From Stieleria magnilauensis (GTDB lineage: Bacteria > Planctomycetota > Planctomycetia > Pirellulales > Pirellulaceae), in the NCBI GenBank assembly GCA_007753675.1, contig CP036432.1, positions 3,880,394 through 3,944,393 on the forward strand: a stretch of DNA of 64,000 nt, written 5' to 3'. Each line of letters starts with the position of its first letter. Position 1 is the first letter of the stretch. The notes below the pieces were generated by a model. That model did not search any database. It was not told the origin of the DNA and saw only the letters and a program-made list of their open reading frames with translations. Below are positions 46,401 through 55,021 of the stretch, piece by piece. The position numbers and the translations under genes were made by a program.

Positions 46401-48820
46401 GTCTCACTCCGCGAGTCAGACGTTCCGGCACCGCCAAATTGAGCACGTACACGGTGTCGAAACGCAACTTCACGCTTTTCCTAAGCAACTTCCTTGGCAA
46501 AGCGGACTCCGCCAATACCGCCCGCGTTCCGGCCGGTACCCCCGCGCGACCCGCCCCGCGGGACTACCTGATCCCCGAGGACTACTATCAGGCCCGTTGG
46601 ATCAGTCGCGCGATCGTGGTGCTCGGCCGTAGCAAACAAAACACACGCGACGGCAACCCGCAATCGGTTCACGATCTGATCGATGCGATGTTCCCGATGC
46701 CGCCGCCGGATCAGATCAAGGACCCGCGCCAGTTGGAAGAACTGCTGGCGCTTTATGGCTTGGAACGATCGCTCAGTCGCACGGCGATCCGTCCCCCCGA
46801 GTCATTGTTTTGGCGAATGGCAGAAGTTGCCCCGGCAGACGAGCACCCGGAATGGCGATCGATCTTGGAAGCCAGGACGAAGCGGATGAGGGTCGAGGGA
46901 GATGGATCGTCGAGGCGTCTCAAGTCGCTCGACGACCACCAACTGGGGATCCTGGCCAAGGTTGTTGCGGCCAGACGGGAAGTGATGCTTGTCGGCAACC
47001 TATCGCCCGAGCAGATCGGGCAAGAACTTGAATTGCATCGTTTCATGATCCGTGAGTATCGGCAAGCTGGAAAGGAAATGCCGACGCCCCATCACGACGC
47101 GGCGGCTCCCCCACTGAATCGTTTGGTGGTTGCCATCGCGGACGTCCAGGTTGCACTTTGGCAAAACGACCTGCCCCGTGCCGACGAACTTGTCGCCCGA
47201 TTGCCCGACATCGCACGTCGCGACCGGCAACTCGATTTGTTGAAGAACATGCAGTCCAACAAAGTCAAAACCTGGCTCTTCTCACCCGCGTTGCCTTCGG
47301 AAATAGAGTTTCGACGGCGGCATCGGACGGTGCTTCTGGATACGTGGTTGGCCCACTGCACACGTCGAAACACGCTGAAACAAAATGCGCTGACCGGCAA
47401 CGAGTTTGTGCGTCAGTATGCAACTGACGCGACCCGACAGGTGACAACGTCGATGACCTCGATGAGTTTCACCTTCTCGCGAAACCAACGGCACACAACG
47501 CTTGCCAGGCAATTGATCGACGACTATCTGATGCGAGGTTTTCTGCAACTGGCAATCGACGGCGACCCTCAGCGTTTCAGCCCCGTCCCGGATTCTCAGT
47601 CGGATGGCTGGATGATGGGCCTTGAGCGTGATTTGCCCGATGCGACGGAACAAGAACTGAAACTGCGCAAGTTGGTTGCGGCGTATGCAGCATGGTGGAA
47701 TCGACGCCCCGCTGATTGCTACAGAAAGTTGTTAGGGCTTTGCCAAACTTATCCCAACGACGTCGACCTGCAAATCGAATTGGCGCGTTTCGAGATTGAA
47801 ACCACCAAAGCCGACCAGGGGTTTGCGCGGCTAAACAATGTCGAAACGAGCGACGACCTGTCGACGCAGAAACTCGAATTGGCGAAGTTTTACCTGGCGA
47901 CACGGATCGGCGCCATTGCATCGGCCCGTGATGCTGCCGATCAATTCCTGAAATTGCAACTCAACCACTCCACTCGCACGGCATTTGAAAGACTATTGGC
48001 GGAACAAGGATTGGGCGGCCGACCGAACCTGGCGGTCGCGACTCGTCGACGCGTCACCTCACCAGTGACGCCCTCGCTGCGACAAGACGATTTGTATCAA
48101 CTGCGGATCGCCCAATCACTTCTGATGGACGGAAACCAGGTCACGGCCGCGGAGGTCGCGTTTTCGATCATCCAAGGTCACGTGTCCAATGGAAAGATTT
48201 TGCGATCCGCGGTGTCTCACCAAGCCATGGAGATCCTGATCCGTGCCGGTCGGATTGACCAATTGATTTCGCTGTTCGAGCGGCGGGTCGGTACTGCCCC
48301 CACCCCCGACGCGCCGATCCCGGAAGGCTTCGTTGACACACTGGCAGCGTTGTACCAGCGCGCCGGCCAAGGCGACAAAGCGATCCAGCTTTGGAAACAG
48401 GCCATCGACCAGGAAAAGTTGACGCCCGAATTGACCCTCGCACGAGCCGACAAACTCTTATCAGAGCGAAAGTATCATCAAGCCGCGATCACCTACCTGT
48501 TCGCATTTGAGCAAGCCCCCGGACTGTGGAAATTACACTGGAGTGCGTTTGTCCAGTCGGCCGAAATGTCGAAAGATCCCTCAGTGATCTACACGCGACT
48601 GTTGCCGATGGACGTCAGCCCGCATTCGTTGTTTTCACTCTGCAATGTCATCGGCATCCGCTCCGGCGACGCCTTCAACGAGAGTCAACGAGCGTTCACC
48701 AGACATGTGATCCAAACGCATCCGGACGTCCCCAAGAAACTCTCGCTGTTAAAGCAATTCATCCCGGAATCCGAGCGGTCGAATTTTCCCCGATTGGTCG
48801 AACTGTTGCAGCGGGATTAA
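43442..48820 (+). CDS. Giant secreted TPR protein B (1792 residues)
   Basis: The likely start, ATG 43442, gives MTQHNRSRFHSPRRMVSLVCLL, a signal peptide with a long basic front; an upstream ATG at 43391 adds 17 residues. The N-terminal RFTEVLLRRPRPGIALDRVYSHHLQ closely matches protein A's RFLDVLLRNPQPGTALDRVYDFH, and the match continues through TPR units such as VEIYLQLGRLHAQSGNQTKAIQTWKQL to the C-terminal FIPESER. Protein B ends at that point, whereas A goes on for 430 residues. A Lys-free linker rich in Ala/Pro is near residue 1000. It is probably periplasmic. Function is unknown. Confidence 0.8.
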   Translation: MTQHNRSRFHSPRRMVSLVCLLTIGGVALTDRCGVLAQRPAAESDQAIKRFTEVLLRRPRPGIALDRVYSHHLQNRTLDDFLRSLDAAESAERAGERQMVLGLIQLRRGLYGKAIVALGKAERWLEQDAMASFQLAAALRATGKTDEAIEAMQRSLDRGPRRVDAVEIYLQLGRLHAQSGNQTKAIQTWKQLEQQFPGDQSIAERVARQLVDERLYEPALEQYTQLARGAKNAEQKIRIQIQTAELQRLLDRPDEANEQLKSLLLRLRPGSWLYRDVRDRLEAGLLHDGSFDALIEFYSAEVQRLPDDLSLRIRLGQIQTLAGRSDLARKTMLTAVEKAPGDISARLALIDVLDRADRLADTSPHFEALVRLDPNNPDHFIRWGRLLLRDVDRELDARRDAAAGVWERLLNLRPEDPVLHVRVAKLLSGIGRTDQAISLYRKAVELAPDSTQYREYLGEQLHTLKRVDEAIEVWQSIATGPRRNRESLIRLAEIFASFKFNSQSLEAWREAASFDLTFNQRLRYARALMDANAYRQAIAQLETAESIAETRDERQQVLRDQITAYIEAGTLRQVIAQTANQEASIKNRLLLAHLYLADNQLSRAAETIRDAFDQAPDDVETLLVAAEIAQRQQRRMDAIKYYERLTELDARFQTEYLRRILTLQNEIGDLEQAAQTAVALIRVAPGAADSYRIFAELAFALRRDEEAVAALRNAIDLAPRDNLHRLMLAKHYADRFQTDPAILLYWEAIEMERDWDRRQELMQMMVPLYERRGESNQLLRRLEQFLLTTKDRYHAQRMVASFWQSIENYKRASFLLRQLVDQQPDDQDLIRQTVTCLMAMSDFETAVEYQRQLIDLAGTPDDYDLLGELQAKLGKLKQFELSASELAHTTDPQRAMTLIARTADQSFDKAIELCRIAGEHQTAWWGIKCVESQLLFLTARDADDARLAKAIRLAGEIDALDAQFDLPPPCQATQASGRGLSGNYTIRLTPRVRRSGTAKLSTYTVSKRNFTLFLSNFLGKADSANTARVPAGTPARPAPRDYLIPEDYYQARWISRAIVVLGRSKQNTRDGNPQSVHDLIDAMFPMPPPDQIKDPRQLEELLALYGLERSLSRTAIRPPESLFWRMAEVAPADEHPEWRSILEARTKRMRVEGDGSSRRLKSLDDHQLGILAKVVAARREVMLVGNLSPEQIGQELELHRFMIREYRQAGKEMPTPHHDAAAPPLNRLVVAIADVQVALWQNDLPRADELVARLPDIARRDRQLDLLKNMQSNKVKTWLFSPALPSEIEFRRRHRTVLLDTWLAHCTRRNTLKQNALTGNEFVRQYATDATRQVTTSMTSMSFTFSRNQRHTTLARQLIDDYLMRGFLQLAIDGDPQRFSPVPDSQSDGWMMGLERDLPDATEQELKLRKLVAAYAAWWNRRPADCYRKLLGLCQTYPNDVDLQIELARFEIETTKADQGFARLNNVETSDDLSTQKLELAKFYLATRIGAIASARDAADQFLKLQLNHSTRTAFERLLAEQGLGGRPNLAVATRRRVTSPVTPSLRQDDLYQLRIAQSLLMDGNQVTAAEVAFSIIQGHVSNGKILRSAVSHQAMEILIRAGRIDQLISLFERRVGTAPTPDAPIPEGFVDTLAALYQRAGQGDKAIQLWKQAIDQEKLTPELTLARADKLLSERKYHQAAITYLFAFEQAPGLWKLHWSAFVQSAEMSKDPSVIYTRLLPMDVSPHSLFSLCNVIGIRSGDAFNESQRAFTRHVIQTHPDVPKKLSLLKQFIPESERSNFPRLVELLQRD

Positions 48821-48848
48821 AGAGCGAGCGGGTGAGCCGTTGGATGAT

Positions 48849-49943
48849 TCAGCGGTACCGTTCGCGTTCCTTGGCGCTGACTCGGATATTGAATCGGTCT
48901 TCGTAGCGTCCGGTTTCGTTGACGAAATCGATCTCGGTGTCCTGGTTCTCGAAGCGGAACCGTTGGATCGGGGGAGGGGCGACGGGACGAATCGAATAGA
49001 ATTCCAGCAACGAGATCATTTGGCGTTTTTTGAGCGTCGACCGCAGTTCGCCTTGGGGGGCGTCGGACGTGGCAATCGGGTCGCTGAAGTGCTCGATTCG
49101 AACCGGCAGGCCTTTGCCGAAGTTAATTTCGGGGTCGTCGTCTTGGGCGATGGCCACGTTGACGCGTGTGGGAAACAGTGCCGGCAATTCGGCTCCGTCG
49201 ACGATCGCGGTGATTTCGTCGCGTCGACTTTGTTTCAGCGTGCCGATGACGACCAATAGCGACCGTCCGGCGAGCGAGCTTTTGCCGAGTTTCAAGTCAT
49301 AGTCTCGGCGAATGCTATCAAGCATTTCGCAGGGTCCCCCGACCATCATGCTGGGTTTGATCCGGTTGTTTCTGCGTAGCGTCCGGGCTCCTTCGTCCAA
49401 CCATCCGACATCAACGCGGCTGAGGGAGATGACGCCGGCGACCTCGGTGCGGGTCCATGCCAGGCGTCCGTCGCTGATTTGTTGCAGACGATGTTTTCCG
49501 GTGCCATCGTGCATTTCAATCTGAAAAGAAAATTGTCCGGTTCCGCCACCGACCTGCAGGTAGGTGCCGACGCCGAGCACTTCGCGTCCGGCGGTTCGAA
49601 CACGTTGGCGGATTTTACAATCGAAGGCGGCACCATTGGCCAGACGATCGATGACTTGATCGATCAATGCGGCGGCACGCTGCTGGTCGGCGGCGCTGTC
49701 CGCCGAGCCATCGCCGGTATTTTCTACAGCATTTCCAGCGGGCGGTGGGCTTGGATCGGGCGCCGGCGGGTGTGTCGTCTGTCCGGTCATTGGCGGCTCG
49801 GCTTGGGCCGGTTGTCCACCGAGCGGCTGATTGAAAAGCACCGCGACGAGGACACAACCGAAGGCGAATAGGCACAGTGGGGGCGTGAAACGGAGTTTCA
49901 CGGGGCCTTTCGGCTGCTCGCGGTCGTGTCGATCGATCTTCAT
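48849..49943 (-). CDS. Secreted or membrane-anchored hypothetical protein (LolA-like?)
   Basis: The 364-residue protein starts MKIDRHDREQPKGPVKLRF and has one hydrophobic segment at about 22-40 (PPLCLFAFGCVLVAVLFN), then a Pro-rich linker and a soluble domain. The domain has the run of long beta strands with short turns seen in LolA/outer-membrane-lipoprotein sorting folds (DCKIRQRVRTAGREVLGVGTYLQVGG and ISDGRLAWTR), but the match is only by pattern. ATG 49943 was chosen over an upstream start at 50003, because it places the hydrophobic segment properly. It converges on TPR protein B and is divergent from the lipoprotein cluster. Confidence 0.6.
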   Translation of the reverse strand: MKIDRHDREQPKGPVKLRFTPPLCLFAFGCVLVAVLFNQPLGGQPAQAEPPMTGQTTHPPAPDPSPPPAGNAVENTGDGSADSAADQQRAAALIDQVIDRLANGAAFDCKIRQRVRTAGREVLGVGTYLQVGGGTGQFSFQIEMHDGTGKHRLQQISDGRLAWTRTEVAGVISLSRVDVGWLDEGARTLRRNNRIKPSMMVGGPCEMLDSIRRDYDLKLGKSSLAGRSLLVVIGTLKQSRRDEITAIVDGAELPALFPTRVNVAIAQDDDPEINFGKGLPVRIEHFSDPIATSDAPQGELRSTLKKRQMISLLEFYSIRPVAPPPIQRFRFENQDTEIDFVNETGRYEDRFNIRVSAKERERYR

Positions 49944-50165
49944 GGTCGGGTTATGGCGATTTTTCCAAAGAATCAGGACGCAACGTGCCGATGGGTTTAT
50001 CACGTGGCCGTCCTGTCCGTTGCGTGGCGCGAATCGTAGATGCGATTCGGGTCACACGTCCAGGCAGATCGTGCACGAGAAACTACCTTTGATTTTTCAG
50101 CCCAGGCGGGGACCGACCCGCAAACCGCATTCGAGCGCGGTGCTACCCAAGGAATGGGGGAAAAG

Positions 50166-51485
50166 ATGAAACGATTCGTCACTCACTTGTCGCTGATTGC
50201 GGCTGGTGCGATGGTCGCGACCGGATGCGTACCGACTCGCCACAATTTACCACCGGCTCAACAAATGATGGAGCCCGGTCCTGGAGTCGGAGGCCCCGGC
50301 CCCGGCGTCTTGGGACCACCACCGTACGCCGGTGCCATGGCTGCTCCGGCCGGATCCTGCAACACGATTGCGGCCAACAAGGTTCCGACGGAAGTCCCGT
50401 CGGAGCTCGCCGCCGCAGGCCGAGATTTAAGCCAGAGCGAAATCCAGCAAGTCGGATTCGTTGACGGCATGCACGCCGGCGGTGCCGCCTGCGGATGCAA
50501 CGCCGGATCCAGCGGAACGATCGTCGGCGGAGCCGGCATGGGCGGCATGATGGTCGCCGCGCCGATCAATCAAGCCGTTCAAGTCACCTTCGGTCGCCCC
50601 GAAGGCATGCAGGTTCGCTACGACCAAACCGGCAGCGGCATGTTCGACAGCGAACCGTTGATCGTCCCCGCCCGCCAAAACTTTCCCCAAGGTGGTTTGT
50701 TCCGCATCAAGCTGACGAACATCCCGGGACGTGAAGGCGTGGAACTGTACCCGACGATCGAATTGGCCTATGCCAATCCGCGCACCGGCGCTTACCTTGC
50801 CCACAACTCGATTCCGCTTCAATTCGACGAAGAGGATTTCGACCAAGTGGTCACCGGTAATTTTGTGACCAAGGTGCTGTACCTGCCCGATCCGGATTTC
50901 CAAGGACCGGCTTTGGCGGGAATTGATACCCTGGTGAGCACGCGGCTGGATCCGGGCGTGGATCCGATCGTCGAAGCCGACCGACGCGGTTCGATCCTGG
51001 CGATCATCCGACTCGGTGACAAAGATATCGAAATGCCCGGATCGGGCGGCATGGGACTGGGAATGTCTCCGCCGATCGCCGGACTGCCCGCACCCTTCGC
51101 CCCGGCGTCGACGAGCGGCTGTGGCCCCGATGGCGGTGCCTGTTCGATGACTCCGCCGCAACTGCCGGGCATGATCGCCGGCGTCAACGCACCCCAGTAC
51201 GGCATGCCGATCAGCGGCACACCGATCGGGTTGCCCGGACCGCCGCACATTCCGTTGGGAGCCCCCGCGGGATTGAAGAAGCACGTGATGCGGAACCGCA
51301 CCCCGATGCATATTCCCCAGCCCGTCGAAACGATGCGAACGACCGTTCGTCATCAGCCCGGCTACAGCTATCCCAACCCGGTCAGCCGAGTGCGGATCAC
51401 CGAGCAGAACATCCACCCCGGTGCACCTGCGGGACGTCCCCTGTTGCCGGGAAGTCAGCCAGTCGATCCGAATTGCCAACCCTGA
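50166..51485 (+). CDS. Lipoprotein with Gly/Pro-rich regions, first of an envelope cluster
   Basis: The 439-residue product starts at ATG 50166, after a purine-rich GGGGGA ribosome site. It has a lipoprotein signal with lipobox Cys at residue 21 (AGAMVATGC). A Gly/Pro-rich part follows and then a domain of about 140 residues (GGLFRIKLTNIPGREGVELYPTIELAY, then LQFDEEDFDQVVTGNFVTKVLYLPD). This domain recurs in the next gene (ELYPTVELIG, LNLSESDLQEALDGNLVTRVVYLED). Pro-rich C-terminal 120 residues end in PVDPNCQP. It is probably an outer-envelope or inner-membrane lipoprotein. Function is unknown. Confidence 0.75.
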   Translation: MKRFVTHLSLIAAGAMVATGCVPTRHNLPPAQQMMEPGPGVGGPGPGVLGPPPYAGAMAAPAGSCNTIAANKVPTEVPSELAAAGRDLSQSEIQQVGFVDGMHAGGAACGCNAGSSGTIVGGAGMGGMMVAAPINQAVQVTFGRPEGMQVRYDQTGSGMFDSEPLIVPARQNFPQGGLFRIKLTNIPGREGVELYPTIELAYANPRTGAYLAHNSIPLQFDEEDFDQVVTGNFVTKVLYLPDPDFQGPALAGIDTLVSTRLDPGVDPIVEADRRGSILAIIRLGDKDIEMPGSGGMGLGMSPPIAGLPAPFAPASTSGCGPDGGACSMTPPQLPGMIAGVNAPQYGMPISGTPIGLPGPPHIPLGAPAGLKKHVMRNRTPMHIPQPVETMRTTVRHQPGYSYPNPVSRVRITEQNIHPGAPAGRPLLPGSQPVDPNCQP

Positions 51486-51588
51486 TCGCAGGGACCGCAT
51501 GACGAAGGGCTGAAGAGGTAACTGTTGAAAGCACGTGGCGTCGGCATCTGATTTTCGGATGACCGACGCCCACGTTTGAGTGGACCCC

Positions 51589-52398
51589 ATGATGCAAACC
51601 AGGCCGAGATCCATGCATACCAGGCCCAGAACCGCCACCATCACGATCGACGTGGCCGAATCGAGCAACCGAGCTGAGGCGTTGGTTTGCATGTTCGTCC
51701 TTGCCTTGCTGATCACCTTGTTCAGTAGCGTCGCGTTCAATCGTGTCGCCGCAGCGGTCGAACCGCTCGATACCAGCGGGCGGCATCCGCTGTACTACAA
51801 ATCACTGCCGCCGGGTGCGGTTTGGCAAAGTCCGGCTGCGGTCTCTATGCAGCAGGGCACGTTCCAACCGGTCGCCTTCTCGGGACCCGCCGGCACCAAG
51901 TTCTCCTTGCCCCTGGCGGGCAGCCACAGCGAAGAGGAACCGGATCTGATGGCCGGCCTGATGGTCGGTGCGGTGTACCGTTTTCGCATCACCGGCATCC
52001 CCGACGCCATCGGCGCCGAACTCTATCCGACGGTCGAACTGATCGGGCGAATCTATCCGCCACGCGGACTCGAAACGCTGTACCCGATCCCGATCAACCT
52101 GAGCGAATCGGACTTGCAGGAAGCGCTCGACGGCAATTTGGTCACCAGGGTCGTTTACCTGGAAGACCCACAAACGGCCATCCCGCTTGCCCAGCAACGC
52201 ACCGAGTCGCGTCCGATCGATATCCCATTGGACCAAGACGCGCTCGCGACGGCCGATTCGTTCGGCCGACCCGTTGCGATCGTACGCCTGGGATCCAAGT
52301 CGCCGCCGCGGAACCCGGCACTGAGCTCCCAGTTCTACTTCGGCTTTCCCGCTTGGGCGCCGATTTACAAGCCAGAACCCATGCCTGAAACACCTTGA
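51589..52398 (+). CDS. Envelope protein sharing a domain with the preceding lipoprotein
   Basis: The 269-residue protein has an Arg-rich start (MMQTRPRSMHTRPRTATI) and one hydrophobic segment at about 32-52 (ALVCMFVLALLITLFSSVAF), serving as a signal or anchor. The remaining part holds the same domain as the preceding lipoprotein: YRFRITGIPDAIGAELYPTVEL, then DLQEALDGNLVTRVVYLEDP and VAIVRLGSK. It differs in lacking the Gly/Pro-rich part. The gene lies 103 bp after the first and 88 bp before the third, on the same strand. No family is known to me. Confidence 0.7.
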   Translation: MMQTRPRSMHTRPRTATITIDVAESSNRAEALVCMFVLALLITLFSSVAFNRVAAAVEPLDTSGRHPLYYKSLPPGAVWQSPAAVSMQQGTFQPVAFSGPAGTKFSLPLAGSHSEEEPDLMAGLMVGAVYRFRITGIPDAIGAELYPTVELIGRIYPPRGLETLYPIPINLSESDLQEALDGNLVTRVVYLEDPQTAIPLAQQRTESRPIDIPLDQDALATADSFGRPVAIVRLGSKSPPRNPALSSQFYFGFPAWAPIYKPEPMPETP

Positions 52399-52486
52399 TC
52401 GCGTCGGCAGCACGAAAACCACGCATCTGGACCGTGCCGCTGAGCGACAAGCTTTGTTCCCGATACACCTTCAACTGCAACCGACC

Positions 52487-53788
52487 ATGTTTCACTGCTT
52501 TGCATCTTGCCGATCTTTCTGTCGGGGCACGTTCGCGGCAGGGACACTGCTGGGAACGATGGTGGTCCTTGTCGGTTGCCAGTCGCCGGCGGTGACCAAC
52601 GGATTGCGGTTGCCGGGAACACCGAACTTGCCAGGCATGCATCAGACACCCACGCCGAAGCTGACTCCCGGCGGTCACACGCCTGCGGTTCCCGGAGTGA
52701 AGACCGCTGCAGCGATCCAACCGGAACCAAACGAAATCGCACAGGTCGGCTACTTCGGTCGATTGAGCGATCGCGCCGGTGATCAAGCCGGGGTCTGCCA
52801 AGGATGCATCCAAAGCACCGACGCCGGATCATGCCAAACCTGGGCGCCCGCGACTCCCGTCATGGCGATGGGCCAGCCCTACGATCCGCAAGAGTTTTTG
52901 TGCAACGGCGGTGACACGCCGCCCGAAGCCCGCGTGATGGTCAATGACCACGTGGGCGGGCTCGATCCCCAAGATGCCGTGGTGCATTACACGACCGAGG
53001 CGGGTGACATCGCGGTCCAAGCGAGCAATCCCGTCTGTCTGTACTCACCCCGCTTCGGCGCGATTCGGCAAGTCAGCGGCGCGGTCGCCGGCGAGAAAGC
53101 CGTCGGCCTGCGCGGCACCTTTCAACCGGTCGGCCCCAACGGAATTGGTTTGACGCAACCGAGCTTGGTGGTCGGCGAGACCTTGGAACTGGCCCGTGCG
53201 GACGTCGCACGACGCGTCGACGCGATGCGCGATCGCAATCGCGGTGTTCCGGTCGAAGGCATCGTGCAACCACTGCTGGCCGAAGACGCCTTGGAAATCC
53301 TGGCGACACTCGATGCCGTTTCGTTGAATCGTTTGGATGAATCGCAAATCGCCATCCTGAAACAAGGCGCCGTCGCGGCCCAATCGTGGATGATCCGCGA
53401 TGCCGTGGAAGTGATGATCGAAAGCATCACGCCGCCCGTGCTGACACGTGATGCCAAGGTCGAAGGATTCGTCCGATACGATTTCCCGGACGCCGGTCGC
53501 CTGGAAATCATGAAGGTCGCCGACAAGGCTCACGCACAGCAGGGCGACGAAGTCAGCTTCGCCATCCATGTCCGCAACGTCGGTGACTCTGCAGTCAGCC
53601 ACATCGAAATCGCGGACAGCCTGGTCGGACGACTGGAGTATATCGAAGACTCCCAGCACTGCGATCGCCAAGCCGAGTTCACAACCAAGGGCAACGCCGC
53701 CGGTTCGGTGCGGATGCAGTGGACGCTGGCCGATCCCCTGGCCGTCGGCGAAACGGCAACGATCGAATTCAAGTGCCGCGTGCGGTAG
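52487..53788 (+). CDS. Lipoprotein with C-terminal DUF11-type domain
   Basis: The 433-residue protein has a lipobox Cys at about residue 31 (TMVVLVGC). A Cys-containing region follows (VCQGCIQSTDAGSCQTW), then a central helical part, and a C-terminal beta-sandwich with KVADKAHAQQGDEVSFAIHVRNVGDSAVSHIEIADSL, the DUF11 conserved repeat type found in bacterial surface proteins. It ends in the strand TIEFKCRVR. The opening matches the theme of the two genes before it (an IAQVGYFG segment, like the QVGFVDG of the first), so the three are probably one functional cluster on the cell surface. Confidence 0.75.
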   Translation: MFHCFASCRSFCRGTFAAGTLLGTMVVLVGCQSPAVTNGLRLPGTPNLPGMHQTPTPKLTPGGHTPAVPGVKTAAAIQPEPNEIAQVGYFGRLSDRAGDQAGVCQGCIQSTDAGSCQTWAPATPVMAMGQPYDPQEFLCNGGDTPPEARVMVNDHVGGLDPQDAVVHYTTEAGDIAVQASNPVCLYSPRFGAIRQVSGAVAGEKAVGLRGTFQPVGPNGIGLTQPSLVVGETLELARADVARRVDAMRDRNRGVPVEGIVQPLLAEDALEILATLDAVSLNRLDESQIAILKQGAVAAQSWMIRDAVEVMIESITPPVLTRDAKVEGFVRYDFPDAGRLEIMKVADKAHAQQGDEVSFAIHVRNVGDSAVSHIEIADSLVGRLEYIEDSQHCDRQAEFTTKGNAAGSVRMQWTLADPLAVGETATIEFKCRVR

Positions 53789-54060
53789 CACGCAACGATT
53801 GGTGTTGTCCCGCCATCACTATTTGGCTGCGTGGGGCATGCGGACAAGTCAATCGATTGGAGGATCGACCACCCGCTGCTGGCGGAATCGCGATCGCACG
53901 GTCAATTGGAAAAGTACTTTGGCTGTTGGTTGGCGTTCGGCTGCAGCGGTTGCCCGGTAGGGACCCCGCTGGGCACAGCGGTAGTGGAACCACCGCCGGT
54001 CGTGATTGCCGGCCCGGGCAGGCGCACGCCCCTATTTAAGCGTCGTTTCCTCTAGGGAGG
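53789..54060. other. Gene-free region after the envelope cluster
   Basis: No credible gene was found in these 272 bases. A plus-strand frame (53831-54055) starts at GTG, has a Cys/Gly-rich middle and no ribosome site, and is probably chance. The next 67 bp are family B repeat copy 3. Confidence 0.4.
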
Positions 54061-54127
54061 GCCCGTAGGCTCGCGCCAAACGGCTGATCATCGTTTGACA
54101 TCAGCCGGTTCGCGCCAGCGTCCGGGC
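54061..54127. repeat. Family B palindromic repeat, copy 3
   Basis: GCCCGTAGGCTCGCGCCAAA, then ACGGCTGATCATCGTTTGAC and ATCAGCCGGTTCGCGCCAGC, closing with TCCGGGCC. It matches copies at 3371 and 18844. The ends GGGCC pair with each other, so the whole unit can form a cruciform. Confidence 0.75.
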
Positions 54128-54233
54128 CTTAACTTAGCGGTATTGGGATGAAGCCGGCACGCCATCGAAGTGCTTTTTGATGGTCTGGACTTCATCGCTT
54201 TTCAATTGCTCGTCCGTTCCCGGCACCACTGAC

Positions 54234-54746
54234 TCAGTGCACTCGGCCGCACTTGGGGCAGCGTTTGGAGGTGGAGTCGGCGACCCGCGATGCCACACGC
54301 GACGCGACCGCCCGCAACGGGTTGGGGGTCAAGTGCGCCGTCTTGATGATCGGGTAGCGATTGGGATCGATCAACGCTCGGTCGCTTCCGCCTCGCCCGA
54401 CAAAGACCATGTAACGCTCGCCGTCGGCGCCGATCGCCACCCCGGCTCCGGCGTAACGGAAATCGCATTCGGTCGCACAGGTCAGCCAACCCCACGTCGC
54501 AGTTGCTTCCCCACAACCCTCGGTCCAACCGGCCGGAACCGAGGGGCCTTGATGTCCGTTCTTCAGTCCCCGTGCGGCGCGGTACTCCGCTTTGCGTTTG
54601 GCAAACTCGGTCATCGCGGGGTCTTCGATCAATTCGGGTAACCCGGCAGCACGGCGCCACGCATTGACTTCATCAAAGGCGCCACCCTGGGCGACGGCAA
54701 CGGAAGACACGGCAAAGACAACGAGAAGAATCAAACGTGATTTCAT
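54234..54746 (-). CDS. Secreted CAP/SCP-like protein
   Basis: The 170-residue protein has a signal peptide (MKSRLILLVVFAVSSVAVAQ), then FDEVNAWRRAAGLPELIEDPAMTEFAKRKAEYRAARGLKNGHQGP, the start of a CAP-type fold (N..R...GLP...AxxRA), with GWTEGCGEATATWGW and YMVFVGRGG. The C-terminus ends in KRCPKCGRVH, a two-Cys tail. In another frame the sequence after the stop (54232 down to 54140) stays codon-like for about 30 residues, so a recent frameshift at the 3' end is possible. Such proteins are extracellular; activity is unknown. Confidence 0.65.
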   Translation of the reverse strand: MKSRLILLVVFAVSSVAVAQGGAFDEVNAWRRAAGLPELIEDPAMTEFAKRKAEYRAARGLKNGHQGPSVPAGWTEGCGEATATWGWLTCATECDFRYAGAGVAIGADGERYMVFVGRGGSDRALIDPNRYPIIKTAHLTPNPLRAVASRVASRVADSTSKRCPKCGRVH

Positions 54747-55021
54747 CAATACAATCCCTTTTCATCGTTCGGGCGACAAGCGTCCATGAAACGACGGTCG
54801 GCGAACGAGAGCCGACCGTCAGCAGCACACCGCCACCGGTGGCCGCGAAGAAACCTAACGCTTCTGCCCTCGTCGACAACCCCGGCCGAAGGGCTGATGC
54901 GACACGGCAGGGCGGGTGACGGACAAGCGAACAGACGCGTTTGGCCAAGGGGACCGACAGGCGTGCTATATTCTTGACCACCAGAAACGCCCCTCCGCCG
55001 ATGCGACTTCCACACCCCCGC

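Noticed and set aside
53831..54055. Possible 74-residue gene starting at GTG
   Set aside because: There is no ribosome site, no recognisable signal or family, and the frame starts and ends in repeat-like DNA.
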